From Streptomyces sp. NBC_00289 (GTDB lineage Bacteria; Actinomycetota; Actinomycetes; Streptomycetales; Streptomycetaceae): a stretch of 64,000 nucleotides of DNA. Shown piece after piece: positions 1-8,783 of the stretch. Each line of letters begins with the position of its first letter. The stretch's first letter is position 1. The notes under the pieces are model-generated. The model was not told where the DNA came from and did no database searches. It was given only the letters and a program-made list of their open reading frames with translations. The DNA is taken from NCBI RefSeq assembly GCF_041435115.1, contig NZ_CP108046.1, forward strand, positions 1,302,001-1,366,000, given 5' to 3'. A program made the translations under genes and the position numbers.

Positions 1-2
1 CC

Positions 3-2443
3 AAGAACATGTTCGCGTGCGAGTACGTCACGCACAGCATGGGCCCGATGAAGACCGTCGGCGTCATCGCCCGCGACGACATCGACGACATGATCGAGGT
101 GGCCGAGCCCGTCGGTGTGGTCTGCGCGGTCACGCCCGTCACCAACCCGACCTCCACCACGATCTTCAAGGCGCTGATGGCGCTGAAGACCCGCAATCCG
201 GTGGTGTTCGCCTTCCATCCCTCCGCCCAGCGCTGCAGCGCGCAGGCGGCCCGCGTCGTGCGCGACGCGGCGGTCGCCGCAGGCGCGCCCGAGCACTGCG
301 TGCAGTGGATCGAGACCCCGTCCGTCGAAGCGACCGGCACCCTGATGCGGCACCCCGGCGTCTCCCTGATCCTCGCCACCGGCGGCAACGCCATGGTGAG
401 GGCCGCCTACTCGGCCGGAAAGCCGGCCCTCGGCGTGGGGGCCGGCAACGTGCCCGCCTATGTCCACCGGAGCGCGGATGTGCGCCGGGCCGTCAACGAC
501 CTGGTGCTGTCCAAGTCGTTCGACAACGGCATGATCTGCGCCTCCGAGCAGGCCGTCATCCTGGACGAGGAGATCCACGACGCGGTCCTCGCCGAATTCC
601 GCACCCTGCACGCCCACGTGGCCACCGCCGAGGAGAAGGCGAAGCTGGAGACGTACCTATTCCCCATAGGCGCCGCCGGTTCGGGATGTGAGCCCAAGGT
701 CAACTCCGCGGCCGTCGGGCAGAGCCCGTCCTGGATCGCCGAGCAGGCCGGATTCTCCGTTCCGGAGAACACCTCGCTCATCCTGGTCGAGGCCGACCGG
801 GTCGGCCCGCAGGAGCCCCTCACCCGGGAGAAGCTCTGCCCCGTCCTCGCCGTCCTTCGCGCCGGCTCCGTGCAGCAGGGCTTCGACCTGGCCGCCGACA
901 TGGTCGCCTTCCACGGGCAGGGCCACAGCGCCGTCATCCACACCGGGGACCTCGGACTGGCCGAGTCCTACGGAAGGCGCATGAAGACCGTACGGATCAT
1001 CGTCAACGCCCCCTCCTCACAGGGCGCGATCGGCGGCATATACAACAGCCTGCTGCCGTCGCTGACGCTGGGCTGTGGCTCCTGGGGCAGCACGTCGGTG
1101 TCCAACAACGTCTCCGCCGCCCAGCTGCTGAACGTCAAGCGCGTGTCCATGCGTCGCAACAACCTGCAGTGGTTCAAGGTCCCCCCGAAGATCTACTTCG
1201 AGCCGCAGGCCATCCGCTACCTCGCCTCCATGCCGGACGTCCACCGCGTCACCGTCGTCACCGACGCGACCATGACCCGCCTCGGCTTCGTCGACCGGGT
1301 CGAGCGTGTACTGCGGCGACGCCGGGAGCCCGTCACCATCCAGGTCATCGACAACGTCGAGCCCGAGCCCAGCATCGACTCCGTCCGGCGCGGCGCCCGC
1401 CTCATGGGCGACTTCCGCCCCGACACCATCATCGCCCTCGGTGGCGGCTCCCCCAGGACGCGGCCAAGGTGATGTGGCTGCTGTACGAGCAGCAGGCCGA
1501 GGGCAAGGACGTCGACTTCGCCGACATGCGGCACAAGTTCTCCGACATCCGCAAGCGCGCCTTCCGCTTCCCCGTCCTGGGCAAGCTGGCCCGTCTGGTG
1601 TGTATCCCCACCACGTCCGGCACCGGCGCCGAGGTGACCCCGTTCGCCGTCATCTCCGACCCCGCGACCGGCAAGAAGTACCCGCTGGCCGACTACGCGC
1701 TCACGCCGAGCGTGGCCATCGTCGACCCGCTGCTCACCACCGGACTGCCCCGCGCGCTGGCCGCCGACAGCGGCTTCGACGCCCTCACCCACGCCATCGA
1801 GGCGTACGTGTCCGTGTACGCGAACGACTTCACCGACGGCCTCGCCCTGCACGCGATCCGGCTGGTCTTCGACAACATCGAGGCGGCGGTCAACGACCGC
1901 GCGGCCCGGCCCCGGGCACAGGAGAAGATGCACAACGCCGGCACCCTCGCCGGCATGGCGTTCGGCAACGCCTTCCTCGGCATCGTCCACGCCATGTCTC
2001 ACACCCTCGGCGCCACCTTCCACATCGCGCACGGCCGTACCAACGCCGTCCTGCTGCCGCACGTCATCCGCGACAACGGCACGGTCCCCACCAAGCTCAC
2101 CGGGTGGCCCAAGTACGAGAGTTACCGCGCCCCCGAACGCTTCCAGGACATCGCCCTCACGCTGGGTCTGCCCGCCGCCACCCCGGCGGACGGCGTCGAG
2201 TCGCTGGCCTCGGCGGTGGAACGGCTCCGTGACGCCGTGGGCATCGAGCCCACGTTCCAAGCTCTCGGTGTCGACGAGGTGTCCTTTCTGGGCGCCCTGC
2301 CCCAGCAGGCCCTGAACGCCTACGAGGACCAGTGCGCGCCCGCCAACCCGCGGATGCCCATGCTCGACGACATGCGGGGGCTCATGCGGGCGGCCTACTA
2401 CGGCCCGGGCGAGCGCACCGACGCCGCCGCTCCGACGAACTGA
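3..2443 (+). pseudogene. adhE: Bifunctional acetaldehyde-CoA/alcohol dehydrogenase AdhE, 5'-truncated by the window and frameshifted
   Basis: AdhE reduces acetyl-CoA to acetaldehyde and then ethanol, regenerating NAD+ in fermenting cells. Reading starts in frame at base 3, which matches about residue 65 of E. coli AdhE, so the true start lies left of the window and the Met at base 9 is internal. The N-terminal aldehyde dehydrogenase half shows the ILATGG and GVGAGN motifs and the catalytic Cys in FDNGMICASEQ. The C-terminal iron-dependent alcohol dehydrogenase half shows TSGTGAEVTPFAV and the metal-ligand region from HAIEAYVS to HAMSHTLGATFHIAHG. The frame breaks inside the GGGSP/DAAK motif at a CCCCC run (1450-1454): one base appears to be missing, and the protein continues in another frame from PQDAAKVMW to a TGA at 2441-2443. 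This is either a real lesion or a homopolymer sequencing error. Family assignment is very secure. Confidence 0.9.
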
Positions 2444-2562
2444 CCGAGCCCGACGTGGTTCACCCGCGATGTGCGCCACCACGGCAGCCGGCCGCGTCCC
2501 GCGCGGAAGACCGCCCCGAGGCGACGCCGAACCTGTCCGCCGTAACGAAGGAGGGACACCGA

Positions 2563-2991
2563 ATGACCATCGACCACACCCAGCAGTCACCCCCGGTCCG
2601 GCCGCGCTGCGACGGCGCCGTGGACGAGAAGACCCTGGCATACGCCCGGGCGAAGGTCGGCTTCCTCGGCAGGCCGGGTCTGCCCGTCGTCACCGGCGAG
2701 GTGCACATCGCGCGAGCGGCAGCCCACCACTCAGGCCACCCGTGGTCGGCCACGGCCGACCTGCGCGTCGGCGGTCGTCAGGTGGTCGCGGTCGCCGAGG
2801 AGGCGACGGGCACGGAGGTCGTCGACCGGCTCCAGGGCGACTTCGCCGGCAGACGGACAAGGCGGCCCAGGCCTGGGCCGACGGACACCGGACGGCTGCC
2901 CCGCCCTGGCGCGGTGGGAGCGGACGTCAGGTCCCGCCGCGGGATCCGGCAGCGCGGCGGAGGACTCCCGCACGGCGTGAGTCCGCAGTGA
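2563..2991 (+). pseudogene. Ribosome hibernation (HPF/RaiA-like) protein remnant, probably frameshifted
   Basis: The ATG follows a good AAGGAGG at 2549-2555, 119 nt after adhE. The first ~95 residues fit the S30AE/HPF fold seen in actinobacterial hypoxia loci: YARAKVGFL, then EVHIARAAAHH, then a beta strand ATADLRVGGRQVVAVAEEAT and the helix TEVVDRLQGDFAGR. After about base 2851 this frame becomes arginine/proline-rich, while the neighbouring frame reads DKAAQAWADGHR, the expected helix continuation. A one-base loss near 2851 is therefore likely. No long-form C-terminal dimerisation domain is visible in any frame. Intact HPF proteins bind 30S subunits and silence ribosomes in dormancy, which suits the island. 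Family call is moderate because conservation is partial. Confidence 0.5.
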
Positions 2992-3078
2992 CATCGGGCC
3001 CGGTCGGTCACGGTCCACCGACCGGGCCGCCGGCCTGCCCGCCACCCGCGGGCGGACACCGCCGGGACACGACCGCCA

Positions 3079-3092
3079 GGGCCGTCCGGACC
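3079..3092. promoter_or_regulatory. DevR/OsdR-type box (one mismatch) upstream of oleate hydratase
   Basis: GGGCCGTCCGGACC matches the palindrome GGGCCG-NN-CGGCCC at all but one position and ends 98 nt before the ATG at 3190. A weaker half-match (CGGCCC at 3107-3112) follows about 20 bp on. Assignment rests on the exact copies elsewhere in the island. Confidence 0.55.
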
Positions 3093-3189
3093 GGTGAGGT
3101 GACCAACGGCCCACTGACGGGGCCCTACGCGGCAGTAAATCGTGGGATGCGCGGTTCCCGACCTACGGGCGAGCACGAGGAGTTGTGTG

Positions 3190-4760
3190 ATGGCGAAGGC
3201 ATATCTGGTGGGCAGCGGCATCGCGGCACTCGCCGCGGCGACGTTCCTGATCCGCGAAGGCGGCTTCGAGGATCCGACATCCACCTCTTCGAGGAACAGC
3301 GGACCGTCGGCGGCAGTCTGGACGCGGGCGGCACACCGGACACCGGCTACACCATGCGCGGCGGGCGGATGCTCGAGGCCGAGTTCCGCTGCACGTACGA
3401 CCTGTTGTCCGGCATCCCCACTCTCGACGACCCCGCCGTCTCCGTGACCGAGGAGATCCTGGCCGGACACGAGGACTTCGCCTGGGACGACATCGCCCGT
3501 CTCGTCGACGGGAACGGCAAGATCGTCGACACGGCCTCCATGGGTTTCTCCGAGCGTGATCGACTGGAACTGGTGCGCTGTCTCGCCACCCCCGAAGGGC
3601 ACCTGGACGGCAAGCGAATCACCGACTGCTTCGGCGAACACTTCTTCACCACCAACTTCTGGTTCATGTGGTGCACCACCTTCGCCTTCCAGCCCTGGCA
3701 CAGCGCGATCGAGTTCCGCCGCTACCTCAGGCTCTTCATCCACCTGTTCTCCGAGTTCGCCACCATGTCGGGCATCCACCGGACCCGCTACAACCAGTAC
3801 GACTCCATCGTGCGACCGCTGACCTCCTGGCTGCGCGAGCGGGGAGTCACCGTACACACCGGCTGCGGTGTCACCGACCTCGGGTTCACACCGGGCATCC
3901 GCAGCGGGACGGTCAAAACCCTCTACCTGAGCCGGAAGGGCCACGACGAGAAGATCACCATCGCGCCCGAGGACCTGGTCCTGGTCACCAACGGCTCCAT
4001 GACCGACGCCTCCAGCCTCGGCTCGCACACCTCCGCGCCCCTACCCGCCCCGCACCGCTCCGACGCCTGGCTGCTGTGGCACCGGCTGGCCCGCGGACGC
4101 GGGAACTTCGGCGACCCGGCCGCCTTCGACAAGCACGTCAAGGAGTCCCGCTGGGAGTCGTTCACAGTCACCGCGAGGGACCCCTCCTTCCTGAAGGCAC
4201 TCGAGGAGTTCAGCGGCCGTCCCGCCAGCAAGGGCGGCCTGATGACCTTCACCGACTCCAACTGGCAGCTCACCATCGTCGCCAACCGCCAGCCCGTCTA
4301 CCGCGACCAGCCCGAGGACGTCTCCGTCTGGTGGGGCTACGGCCTGTTCCCCGGCCGCGCCGGCAACCACACACCCAAGCCGATGACGATGTGCACCGGC
4401 CGCGAGATCCTCGAAGAAATCCTGCACCACCTTCCGTTCGGCGAACGGACCGCGGCCGGGGTCCTGGAGACGTCCACCGTCGTGCCCTGCGTGATGCCGT
4501 ACATCACCAGCCAGTTCCTGGTCCGTCGCCGCGGCGACCGGCCCCGGGTGGTCCCGGAGGGGGTCGTCAACCTCGCCTTCATCGGGCAGTTCGCCGAGGT
4601 GCCCGACGACGTCGTCTTCACCGTCGAGTACTCCGTACGAACCGCCTGGCCGGCGGTGGCGCAGCTCCTGAGGCTGGACAGCCAGCCGCCGGACGTCCAC
4701 AAGGGCCACCATGATCCCCACGTGCTGGCCGCCGCTCTAGAAACCATGCACCGCCGGTAG
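3190..4760 (+). pseudogene. Oleate hydratase (myosin-cross-reactive-antigen family), frameshifted near the N-terminus
   Basis: Oleate hydratase is an FAD protein that adds water to the cis-9 double bond of unsaturated fatty acids. The ATG at 3190 has GAGGAG seven bases upstream and begins MAKAYLVGSGIAALAAATFL, the dinucleotide-binding GxGxxxL region. The frame is then lost at 3270-3271: one G seems missing from GAGGATCC. The remainder, from SDIHLFEEQ through VGGSLDAGG, MRGGRMLEAEFRCTYDLL and WFMWCTTFAFQPWHSAIEFRRYL to the end, is in another frame and stops at 4758-4760. Repaired, it would be about 523 residues, a normal length for the shorter bacterial branch. It is preceded by a candidate hypoxia box. 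It may be intact in the organism if the shift is a sequencing error. Confidence 0.85.
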
Positions 4761-4764
4761 GTCA

Positions 4765-4787
4765 CCGGACGACCGGGGGACGTCCGG
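4765..4787. terminator. Weak hairpin after oleate hydratase
   Basis: CCGGACG (4765-4771) and CGTCCGG (4781-4787) form a 7-bp stem with a 9-nt loop five bases after the stop codon. There is no T tail, so this is only a possible terminator. Confidence 0.3.
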
Positions 4788-4932
4788 CCCACGATCGGGG
4801 ACCGTCGCACCTGTGGGCACACAGCGGTCCGAGAGACAGTGAAGACAGGAGCGGCACCGATCCCCCGCGGTGTCGCTCCGTTCGCATCGCCGCGCCGTCA
4901 GCCGCGCAGGCAGGGACCACCGGACGCCGGCC

Positions 4933-4946
4933 CGGCCGAACGGCCC
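4933..4946. promoter_or_regulatory. DevR/OsdR-type box (one mismatch) upstream of PNPOx-fold gene
   Basis: CGGCCGAACGGCCC differs from GGGCCG-NN-CGGCCC only at its first base and lies about 100 nt before the ATG at 5048. A poorer copy, GGGACCACCGGACG, starts 20 bp upstream at 4913. Confidence 0.55.
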
Positions 4947-5047
4947 TGGTGCGAGAGACTTCCACGCGGTTCGAATGGCGCGGTCAGGACCACGGCCACG
5001 GCGGAAGACAGAGAACCGTGAGTGACGAAACGATACGGACAGCAGCC

Positions 5048-5509
5048 ATGGTCGACGACGACCGATCGAACGTCCCGGAAACACACCGGAGTGCCGAGTT
5101 GGACGGCGTCGAGGCGCTACGGCTCCTGGGCAGCGTCTCCCTGGGGCGAATCGTCTTCACCCGGCACGCCCTGCCGACCGTCCGGCCCGTCAACCACGTC
5201 CTGGTCGACGGTGACATCGTCATCCGCACCCACGGTGACGCCGCGCTGACCCGGTACACCCGCCAGACCGGGGGCGAGGGGGCCGTGGTCGCCTACGAGG
5301 CCGACGACATCGACCCCGACACCCATCTCGGGTGGAGCGTCGTCGTCACGGGCTATGCGCGGCTGGTGACCGACCCGGACGAACTGGCCCGCTATCGGGC
5401 TCTGTTGCGTCCCTGGGTGTCGGAGAGGATGGATCAGGCCGTCCGCATCAGCCCCGACCTGATCACCGGGGTTCGCCTCACGCCCCACGATCCGGCCTCG
5501 TCGGCCTGA
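5048..5509 (+). CDS. Pyridoxamine 5'-phosphate oxidase-fold (split-barrel flavin-binding) protein
   Basis: This small flavin-reductase-like split barrel belongs to the PNPOx-like family common near universal stress proteins in actinobacteria. The substrate is unknown. Visible landmarks are EALRLLGSVSLGRIVFTRHALPTVRPVNHVL at the N-terminus (strands 1-2), a central EGAVVAYEADDID, GWSVVVTGYARLVTD, and a C-terminal ISPDLITGVRL. At 153 residues it is a typical single-domain member. I take the ATG at 5048; an in-frame GTG at 5018 with GGAAGA upstream is equally possible and would add ten residues. It converges on its paralogue at 5541-5981 with a 31-bp gap. An F420- or haem-binding role cannot be excluded. 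Confidence 0.8.
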   Translation: MVDDDRSNVPETHRSAELDGVEALRLLGSVSLGRIVFTRHALPTVRPVNHVLVDGDIVIRTHGDAALTRYTRQTGGEGAVVAYEADDIDPDTHLGWSVVVTGYARLVTDPDELARYRALLRPWVSERMDQAVRISPDLITGVRLTPHDPASSA

Positions 5510-5540
5510 ACGGCGTCGTTCGTGCGGCACCCGCCGGAGT

Positions 5541-5981
5541 TCAGTGAGGCAGGCGCACGCCGTACAGGGTGTGTCCGCCGACGAGTGCGCGTCCGGTGAT
5601 CAGTTCCGGGGCGATGCGCACGAACACCTCTTGAGGCGCCGGCACCCAGGGACGCGGTCCGTTCCGCAGCAGCCGTGCGTGCTCGGCCGGGTCGGTCACC
5701 GCGGTGGCCGCTCCCGTGACCACGACACTCCAGCCGGAGTGGGTGGTGACGTCGACCTCGTCGGCCTCGAAGGCGACCACCGCTCCGTCGATCGCGTGCA
5801 CCAGTTCGGAGGAGGCCGAGGTGCGCACCAGCACCGCGGCGTCGTGGTCGAGACAGAAGTTGACCGGCAGGACGGCGGGCAGTGCCCGCCGGGTGTACAC
5901 GACGCGCCCCACAGGCACCTTGGCGAGCAGGCGCAGACACTCCTGCCGGTCGAGTTCACGGAATCCGTCGTTGGCGTACAT
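5541..5981 (-). CDS. Pyridoxamine 5'-phosphate oxidase-fold protein, second copy
   Basis: A 146-residue paralogue of the protein at 5048-5509. It shares the same ordered blocks: CLRLLAKVPVGRVVYTRRALPAVLPVNF, then GAVVAFEADEVD, GWSVVVTGAATAVTDP and IAPELITGRAL. The ATG has GGGAAGG close upstream. It lies 69 bp downstream of the alcohol dehydrogenase at 6051-7121 on the same strand, so the two are likely co-transcribed from the box at 7199-7212. The biochemical substrate is unknown; in this context a flavin-dependent redox role is a reasonable inference. Confidence 0.8.
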   Translation of the reverse strand: MYANDGFRELDRQECLRLLAKVPVGRVVYTRRALPAVLPVNFCLDHDAAVLVRTSASSELVHAIDGAVVAFEADEVDVTTHSGWSVVVTGAATAVTDPAEHARLLRNGPRPWVPAPQEVFVRIAPELITGRALVGGHTLYGVRLPH

Positions 5982-6050
5982 CTGCCTTCCCGTCTCTCAC
6001 CTGACAAAGCGGTGTGGCCGGTCCCCGGCCGCCTGGGAGTGCCCCTCTCC

Positions 6051-7121
6051 TCAGGCCGCCCGGACGGCGACCTCCTCGTGCGGCCGGCCGCCGAGCACCA
6101 CCTTGAGGGCTCCGGTGTCCGCGGCCCGGGCGAAGACGTCGTACGCCTCCTCCATCTTCTCCAGCGGGAAGGTGTGGGTGACCAGTTGCCCGGTGGGCAG
6201 TCGGCCCGCGGCGGCCATGCGGAGCAGGGTGGGCGTGGAGTGGGTGTCCACCAGACCGGTCGTGATGGTCACGTTCTTGATCCACAGGTCTTCGAGGTGC
6301 AGGGTCGCGGGCTTGCCGTGCACGCCGACGTTGGCCACATGCCCGCCGGGCCGCACCACGCGGGTGCACAGTTCGAAGCTCTCCGGCACGCCGACCGCCT
6401 CGATGACCACGTCCGCGCCGAGTCCGTCGGTGAGATCGGCGATCAGCTGCTCGGGGTCCTCGCCTGCGTGTGCCACGGCGTCGGCTCCGAACCGTTTGGC
6501 GGCCTCCAGACGGGACGCGGCCAGGTCGACGGCGACGATGCGCTCGGGCGCGAACAGGCGCGCCGTCGCGATCGCCGCGAGGCCGATGGGGCCGGCCCCC
6601 ACGATGGCGACGGTGTCGCCCGGGCGCACGTGCCCGTTGAGCACGCCCACCTCGTAGGCGGTCGGGAAGATGTCCGCGAGCAGGACGGCGTCCTTGCTCT
6701 CCACCGCGCTGGGCAGGGCGTGCACGGACAGGTCGGCATAGGGGACGCGGACGTACTCGGCCTGGGTCCCGTCGATCAGGTGCCCCAGGATCCAGCCTCC
6801 GCCGCCCCGGCACTGGCCGTAGCTGCTCTCGCGGCAGTAGCGGCAGCGGCCGCAGGCGCTGATGCAGGAGACCAGCACGCGGTCGCCCGGACGTACGGTC
6901 CGGACGTCGCTGCCGACCTCCACGATCTCGCCGACGGCCTCGTGGCCCAGGACCGTGCCCGGACTCACCTCGGGCACGTCGCCTTTGAGTATGTGCAGGT
7001 CCGTGCCGCAGATGGTGACGGCGCCGACCCGCACGATGGCGTCGGTGGACTCCTTGACGGCAGGGTCCGGGACCTCCTCCCAGGCGGACTGCCCGGGGCC
7101 GTGGAAGACGAAGCCTTTCAT
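6051..7121 (-). CDS. Zinc-dependent alcohol dehydrogenase (MDR superfamily)
   Basis: A 356-residue medium-chain dehydrogenase, interconverting an alcohol and its aldehyde or ketone with NAD(P)H. The catalytic zinc site is seen as CGTD near residue 38 and GHEAVGEIVEVG. The structural zinc cysteines are the cluster CISACGRCRYCRESSYGQC. The Rossmann motif is VAIVGAGPIGLAA. The glycine-rich GGGGWILGHLIDG and the C-terminal KVVLGGRP resemble the branch annotated as Zn-dependent alcohol or threonine-type dehydrogenases; the substrate is not predictable. The ATG at 7121 is chosen because GAGGAG sits just upstream, although the frame stays open to 7748. A perfect hypoxia box lies 78 nt before it. Confidence 0.9.
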   Translation of the reverse strand: MKGFVFHGPGQSAWEEVPDPAVKESTDAIVRVGAVTICGTDLHILKGDVPEVSPGTVLGHEAVGEIVEVGSDVRTVRPGDRVLVSCISACGRCRYCRESSYGQCRGGGGWILGHLIDGTQAEYVRVPYADLSVHALPSAVESKDAVLLADIFPTAYEVGVLNGHVRPGDTVAIVGAGPIGLAAIATARLFAPERIVAVDLAASRLEAAKRFGADAVAHAGEDPEQLIADLTDGLGADVVIEAVGVPESFELCTRVVRPGGHVANVGVHGKPATLHLEDLWIKNVTITTGLVDTHSTPTLLRMAAAGRLPTGQLVTHTFPLEKMEEAYDVFARAADTGALKVVLGGRPHEEVAVRAA

Positions 7122-7198
7122 GACGCTCCTCACCAATGTGTGTCGGATTGCCGATCGCCCCGCACCTCCAGCTTGTTCCGTAACCACCCGACCCGCTT

Positions 7199-7212
7199 GG
7201 GCCGTCCGGCCC
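7199..7212. promoter_or_regulatory. DevR/OsdR-type box, exact, upstream of alcohol dehydrogenase
   Basis: GGGCCGTCCGGCCC is an exact match to the palindrome, 78 nt upstream of the minus-strand dehydrogenase start. The 361-bp divergent region (7122-7482) holds this box and a second exact box facing the universal stress gene. I see no gene there. Confidence 0.7.
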
Positions 7213-7391
7213 CATCGGCTGCCGGACGGGCCGCAACGGGCCCCACACACTGTCGGTGGCGCGACCGTCATCGGCCCGCAGGGCGAGATCGTCTCCTGGC
7301 GGTGCCCACGCTCGCGGCGCGCATGGACCCACTGGCCGCCGGGCCGGGCGTGCTGTGGTGCGCGCGGCTCGCTTCCGATGCCCGGCTCCGC

Positions 7392-7405
7392 GGGCCGTTC
7401 GGCCC
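7392..7405. promoter_or_regulatory. DevR/OsdR-type box, exact, upstream of universal stress protein
   Basis: GGGCCGTTCGGCCC is an exact match and lies 78 nt before the ATG at 7483, the same distance as the sister box has to the divergent gene. Confidence 0.7.
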
Positions 7406-7482
7406 CTCCCCCTGAGGGAGGGTGCACGACAGGCTGAAGCCGCGAAGGTGCGTGTCCCGCTGCGCCGGAGAGGCCTACCGCG

Positions 7483-8169
7483 ATGGAACGAGTGATCCTT
7501 GTCTGTACCGACCCGTCGTCGCACGGCCGTTCCGCGGTCGACTGGGCCGAGCGGGAGGCCCGACTGCACGGTCTGCCGCTGTGTGCGGTCCCCGGCTCGG
7601 CGCCGGACCCGAGCCGGGTGGCCATGGTCGTGGGCAACATCCCTGACGAGGCGGACGCCACAGGCCCCCCTCTCGGCTCCCGTTCGCCGGTGGCCGTCCG
7701 GGCTTGGGACTGTCCGCTGGTGCTCGTTCCGGACGGACCCGCATCCACTCACCGTTCCGGCAGGGTCGTCCTCGGAGTGGACGCCCGAGCCCCCTCTGGC
7801 GCCGCGATCGACTTCGCCTTCGCCAGCGCCCGGGTACGAGGTGCGCTCCTGCACGTCGTGCACTCCTGGTCGCTCTCTTCCTGTGCCGCCGAGTGGCCCT
7901 TCGCCCTGCCCGAGACGGAGCGTGCGACCTGGGAGGACCACGAGGTGCAGTGCCTGGCCGACGTGCTGCGTCCGTGGCGCGAGAAGTACCGGGAGGTGCC
8001 GGTGCTCGAGGACGTCGTCCTCCTCACGCCGGATCAAGCGCTCCTGCACCGCTGCGAGAGCGCCGAACTGGTCGTGGTGGGCCGGCAGCCCGGTGCGGAG
8101 TGCGGCAGCGTCGCCCGGGCCCTCCTGCGCGCCGCGACCTGCCCGGTTGCCGTGGTGCCGGCCCGATGA
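7483..8169 (+). CDS. Universal stress protein with a shortened first domain
   Basis: A 228-residue protein of the UspA fold. The second domain (about residues 85-228) is complete: GRVVLGVDARAPSGAAIDFAF, LLHVVHSWS and the C-terminal SAELVVVGRQPG...SVARALLRAATCPVAVVPAR, including the usual ending of an ATP-binding Usp. The first domain begins normally (VILVCTDPSSHGRSAVDWAEREA) but lacks the middle of the fold and rejoins at CPLVLVPDG, so it is only about 80 residues instead of 140. Such actinobacterial Usps accumulate in hypoxia, but their exact function is unknown. It has its own exact hypoxia box and a strong hairpin just after the stop. Confidence 0.85.
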   Translation: MERVILVCTDPSSHGRSAVDWAEREARLHGLPLCAVPGSAPDPSRVAMVVGNIPDEADATGPPLGSRSPVAVRAWDCPLVLVPDGPASTHRSGRVVLGVDARAPSGAAIDFAFASARVRGALLHVVHSWSLSSCAAEWPFALPETERATWEDHEVQCLADVLRPWREKYREVPVLEDVVLLTPDQALLHRCESAELVVVGRQPGAECGSVARALLRAATCPVAVVPAR

Positions 8170-8177
8170 CTCCACGA

Positions 8178-8219
8178 GTCGGCCCCGATGCCGGGTTCGC
8201 GCCGGGCATCGGGGCCGAC
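8178..8219. terminator. Bidirectional hairpin terminator
   Basis: Perfect 15-bp arms (8178-8192 and 8205-8219) with a 12-nt loop, placed between the convergent Usp and flavodoxin genes. There is no T tail, as is common in Streptomyces. Confidence 0.65.
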
Positions 8220-8269
8220 CTGCATGAGCCGAACGACTCCTCTCGCTCTCCTCCGCGTGCGTCGGCCTC

Positions 8270-8767
8270 CTACGCGTGCGTCAACTCGTCGGCGATGCCG
8301 TGCGCCCATGCCTGGATCACACCGAAGTCCCGGAAGTCGCCGCCCTTCCCGGAGCGGAGGATCATCCCGGCCACTCGCCCCCTGGCGCCTTCCTCCAGGC
8401 ATCCTCCGAAGGTGACGTGCTCCCGGGCATCCAGTCGGATCACGGCCCGCCGCACGCCGCGCACGGGCGGGATGTCCCGCTCGGAGGCCGAGGCGTCGAG
8501 CGGTCCGCTGCTGAACAACCACACCGGACGCTCCGCGAGCACGGCGCGGTGCCGGCGGACGAACCGCCGCGCGTCCTTGTGCCAGCGCCCCCCGTAGAGC
8601 CCGCCGCCGACCACGACGGCGTCGTACCGGGCCACATTCGTCACGGATTGGGCCGGGCGCGACTCGACCGTCAGCCCGTCCTTGCGCAGGACGTCAGCGA
8701 CGGCTTCGGCGATCTCCGCGGTGGATCCGTTCGTCGTTCCGTAGGCGACCAACACGGTGTCGGTCAT
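8270..8767 (-). CDS. Flavodoxin-domain protein (HemG-like)
   Basis: A 165-residue flavodoxin fold. The FMN phosphate-binding loop is YGTTNGSTAEIA (residues 9-20), the second loop is GGGLYGGRWHKDARRFVRRH, and WLFSSGPL marks the central strand. The arrangement resembles menaquinone-dependent protoporphyrinogen IX dehydrogenase (HemG) and other short-chain flavodoxin-domain proteins, so haem-pathway oxidation without oxygen or electron transfer are both conceivable. It is the third gene of the leftward operon starting at 12228, 16 bp after the CBS-BON gene. Confidence 0.8.
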   Translation of the reverse strand: MTDTVLVAYGTTNGSTAEIAEAVADVLRKDGLTVESRPAQSVTNVARYDAVVVGGGLYGGRWHKDARRFVRRHRAVLAERPVWLFSSGPLDASASERDIPPVRGVRRAVIRLDAREHVTFGGCLEEGARGRVAGMILRSGKGGDFRDFGVIQAWAHGIADELTHA

Positions 8768-8783
8768 GGCGGTCCGCCTCCTC

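Noticed and set aside
1217..2641. 474-residue minus-strand frame opposite adhE
   Set aside because: Antisense shadow caused by high GC; no family features, and the plus strand clearly encodes AdhE.
2469..4760. 763-residue frame ending in oleate hydratase
   Set aside because: The N-terminal 270 residues are low-complexity Arg/Pro/Gly; only the part from about base 3271 is real protein. I interpret it as a frameshifted gene with its start at 3190.
5982..6050. GGCCGGTCCCCGGCC palindrome between alcohol dehydrogenase and the PNPOx gene
   Set aside because: Similar in look to the box but with a 3-nt centre and different halves, and located inside a probable operon.
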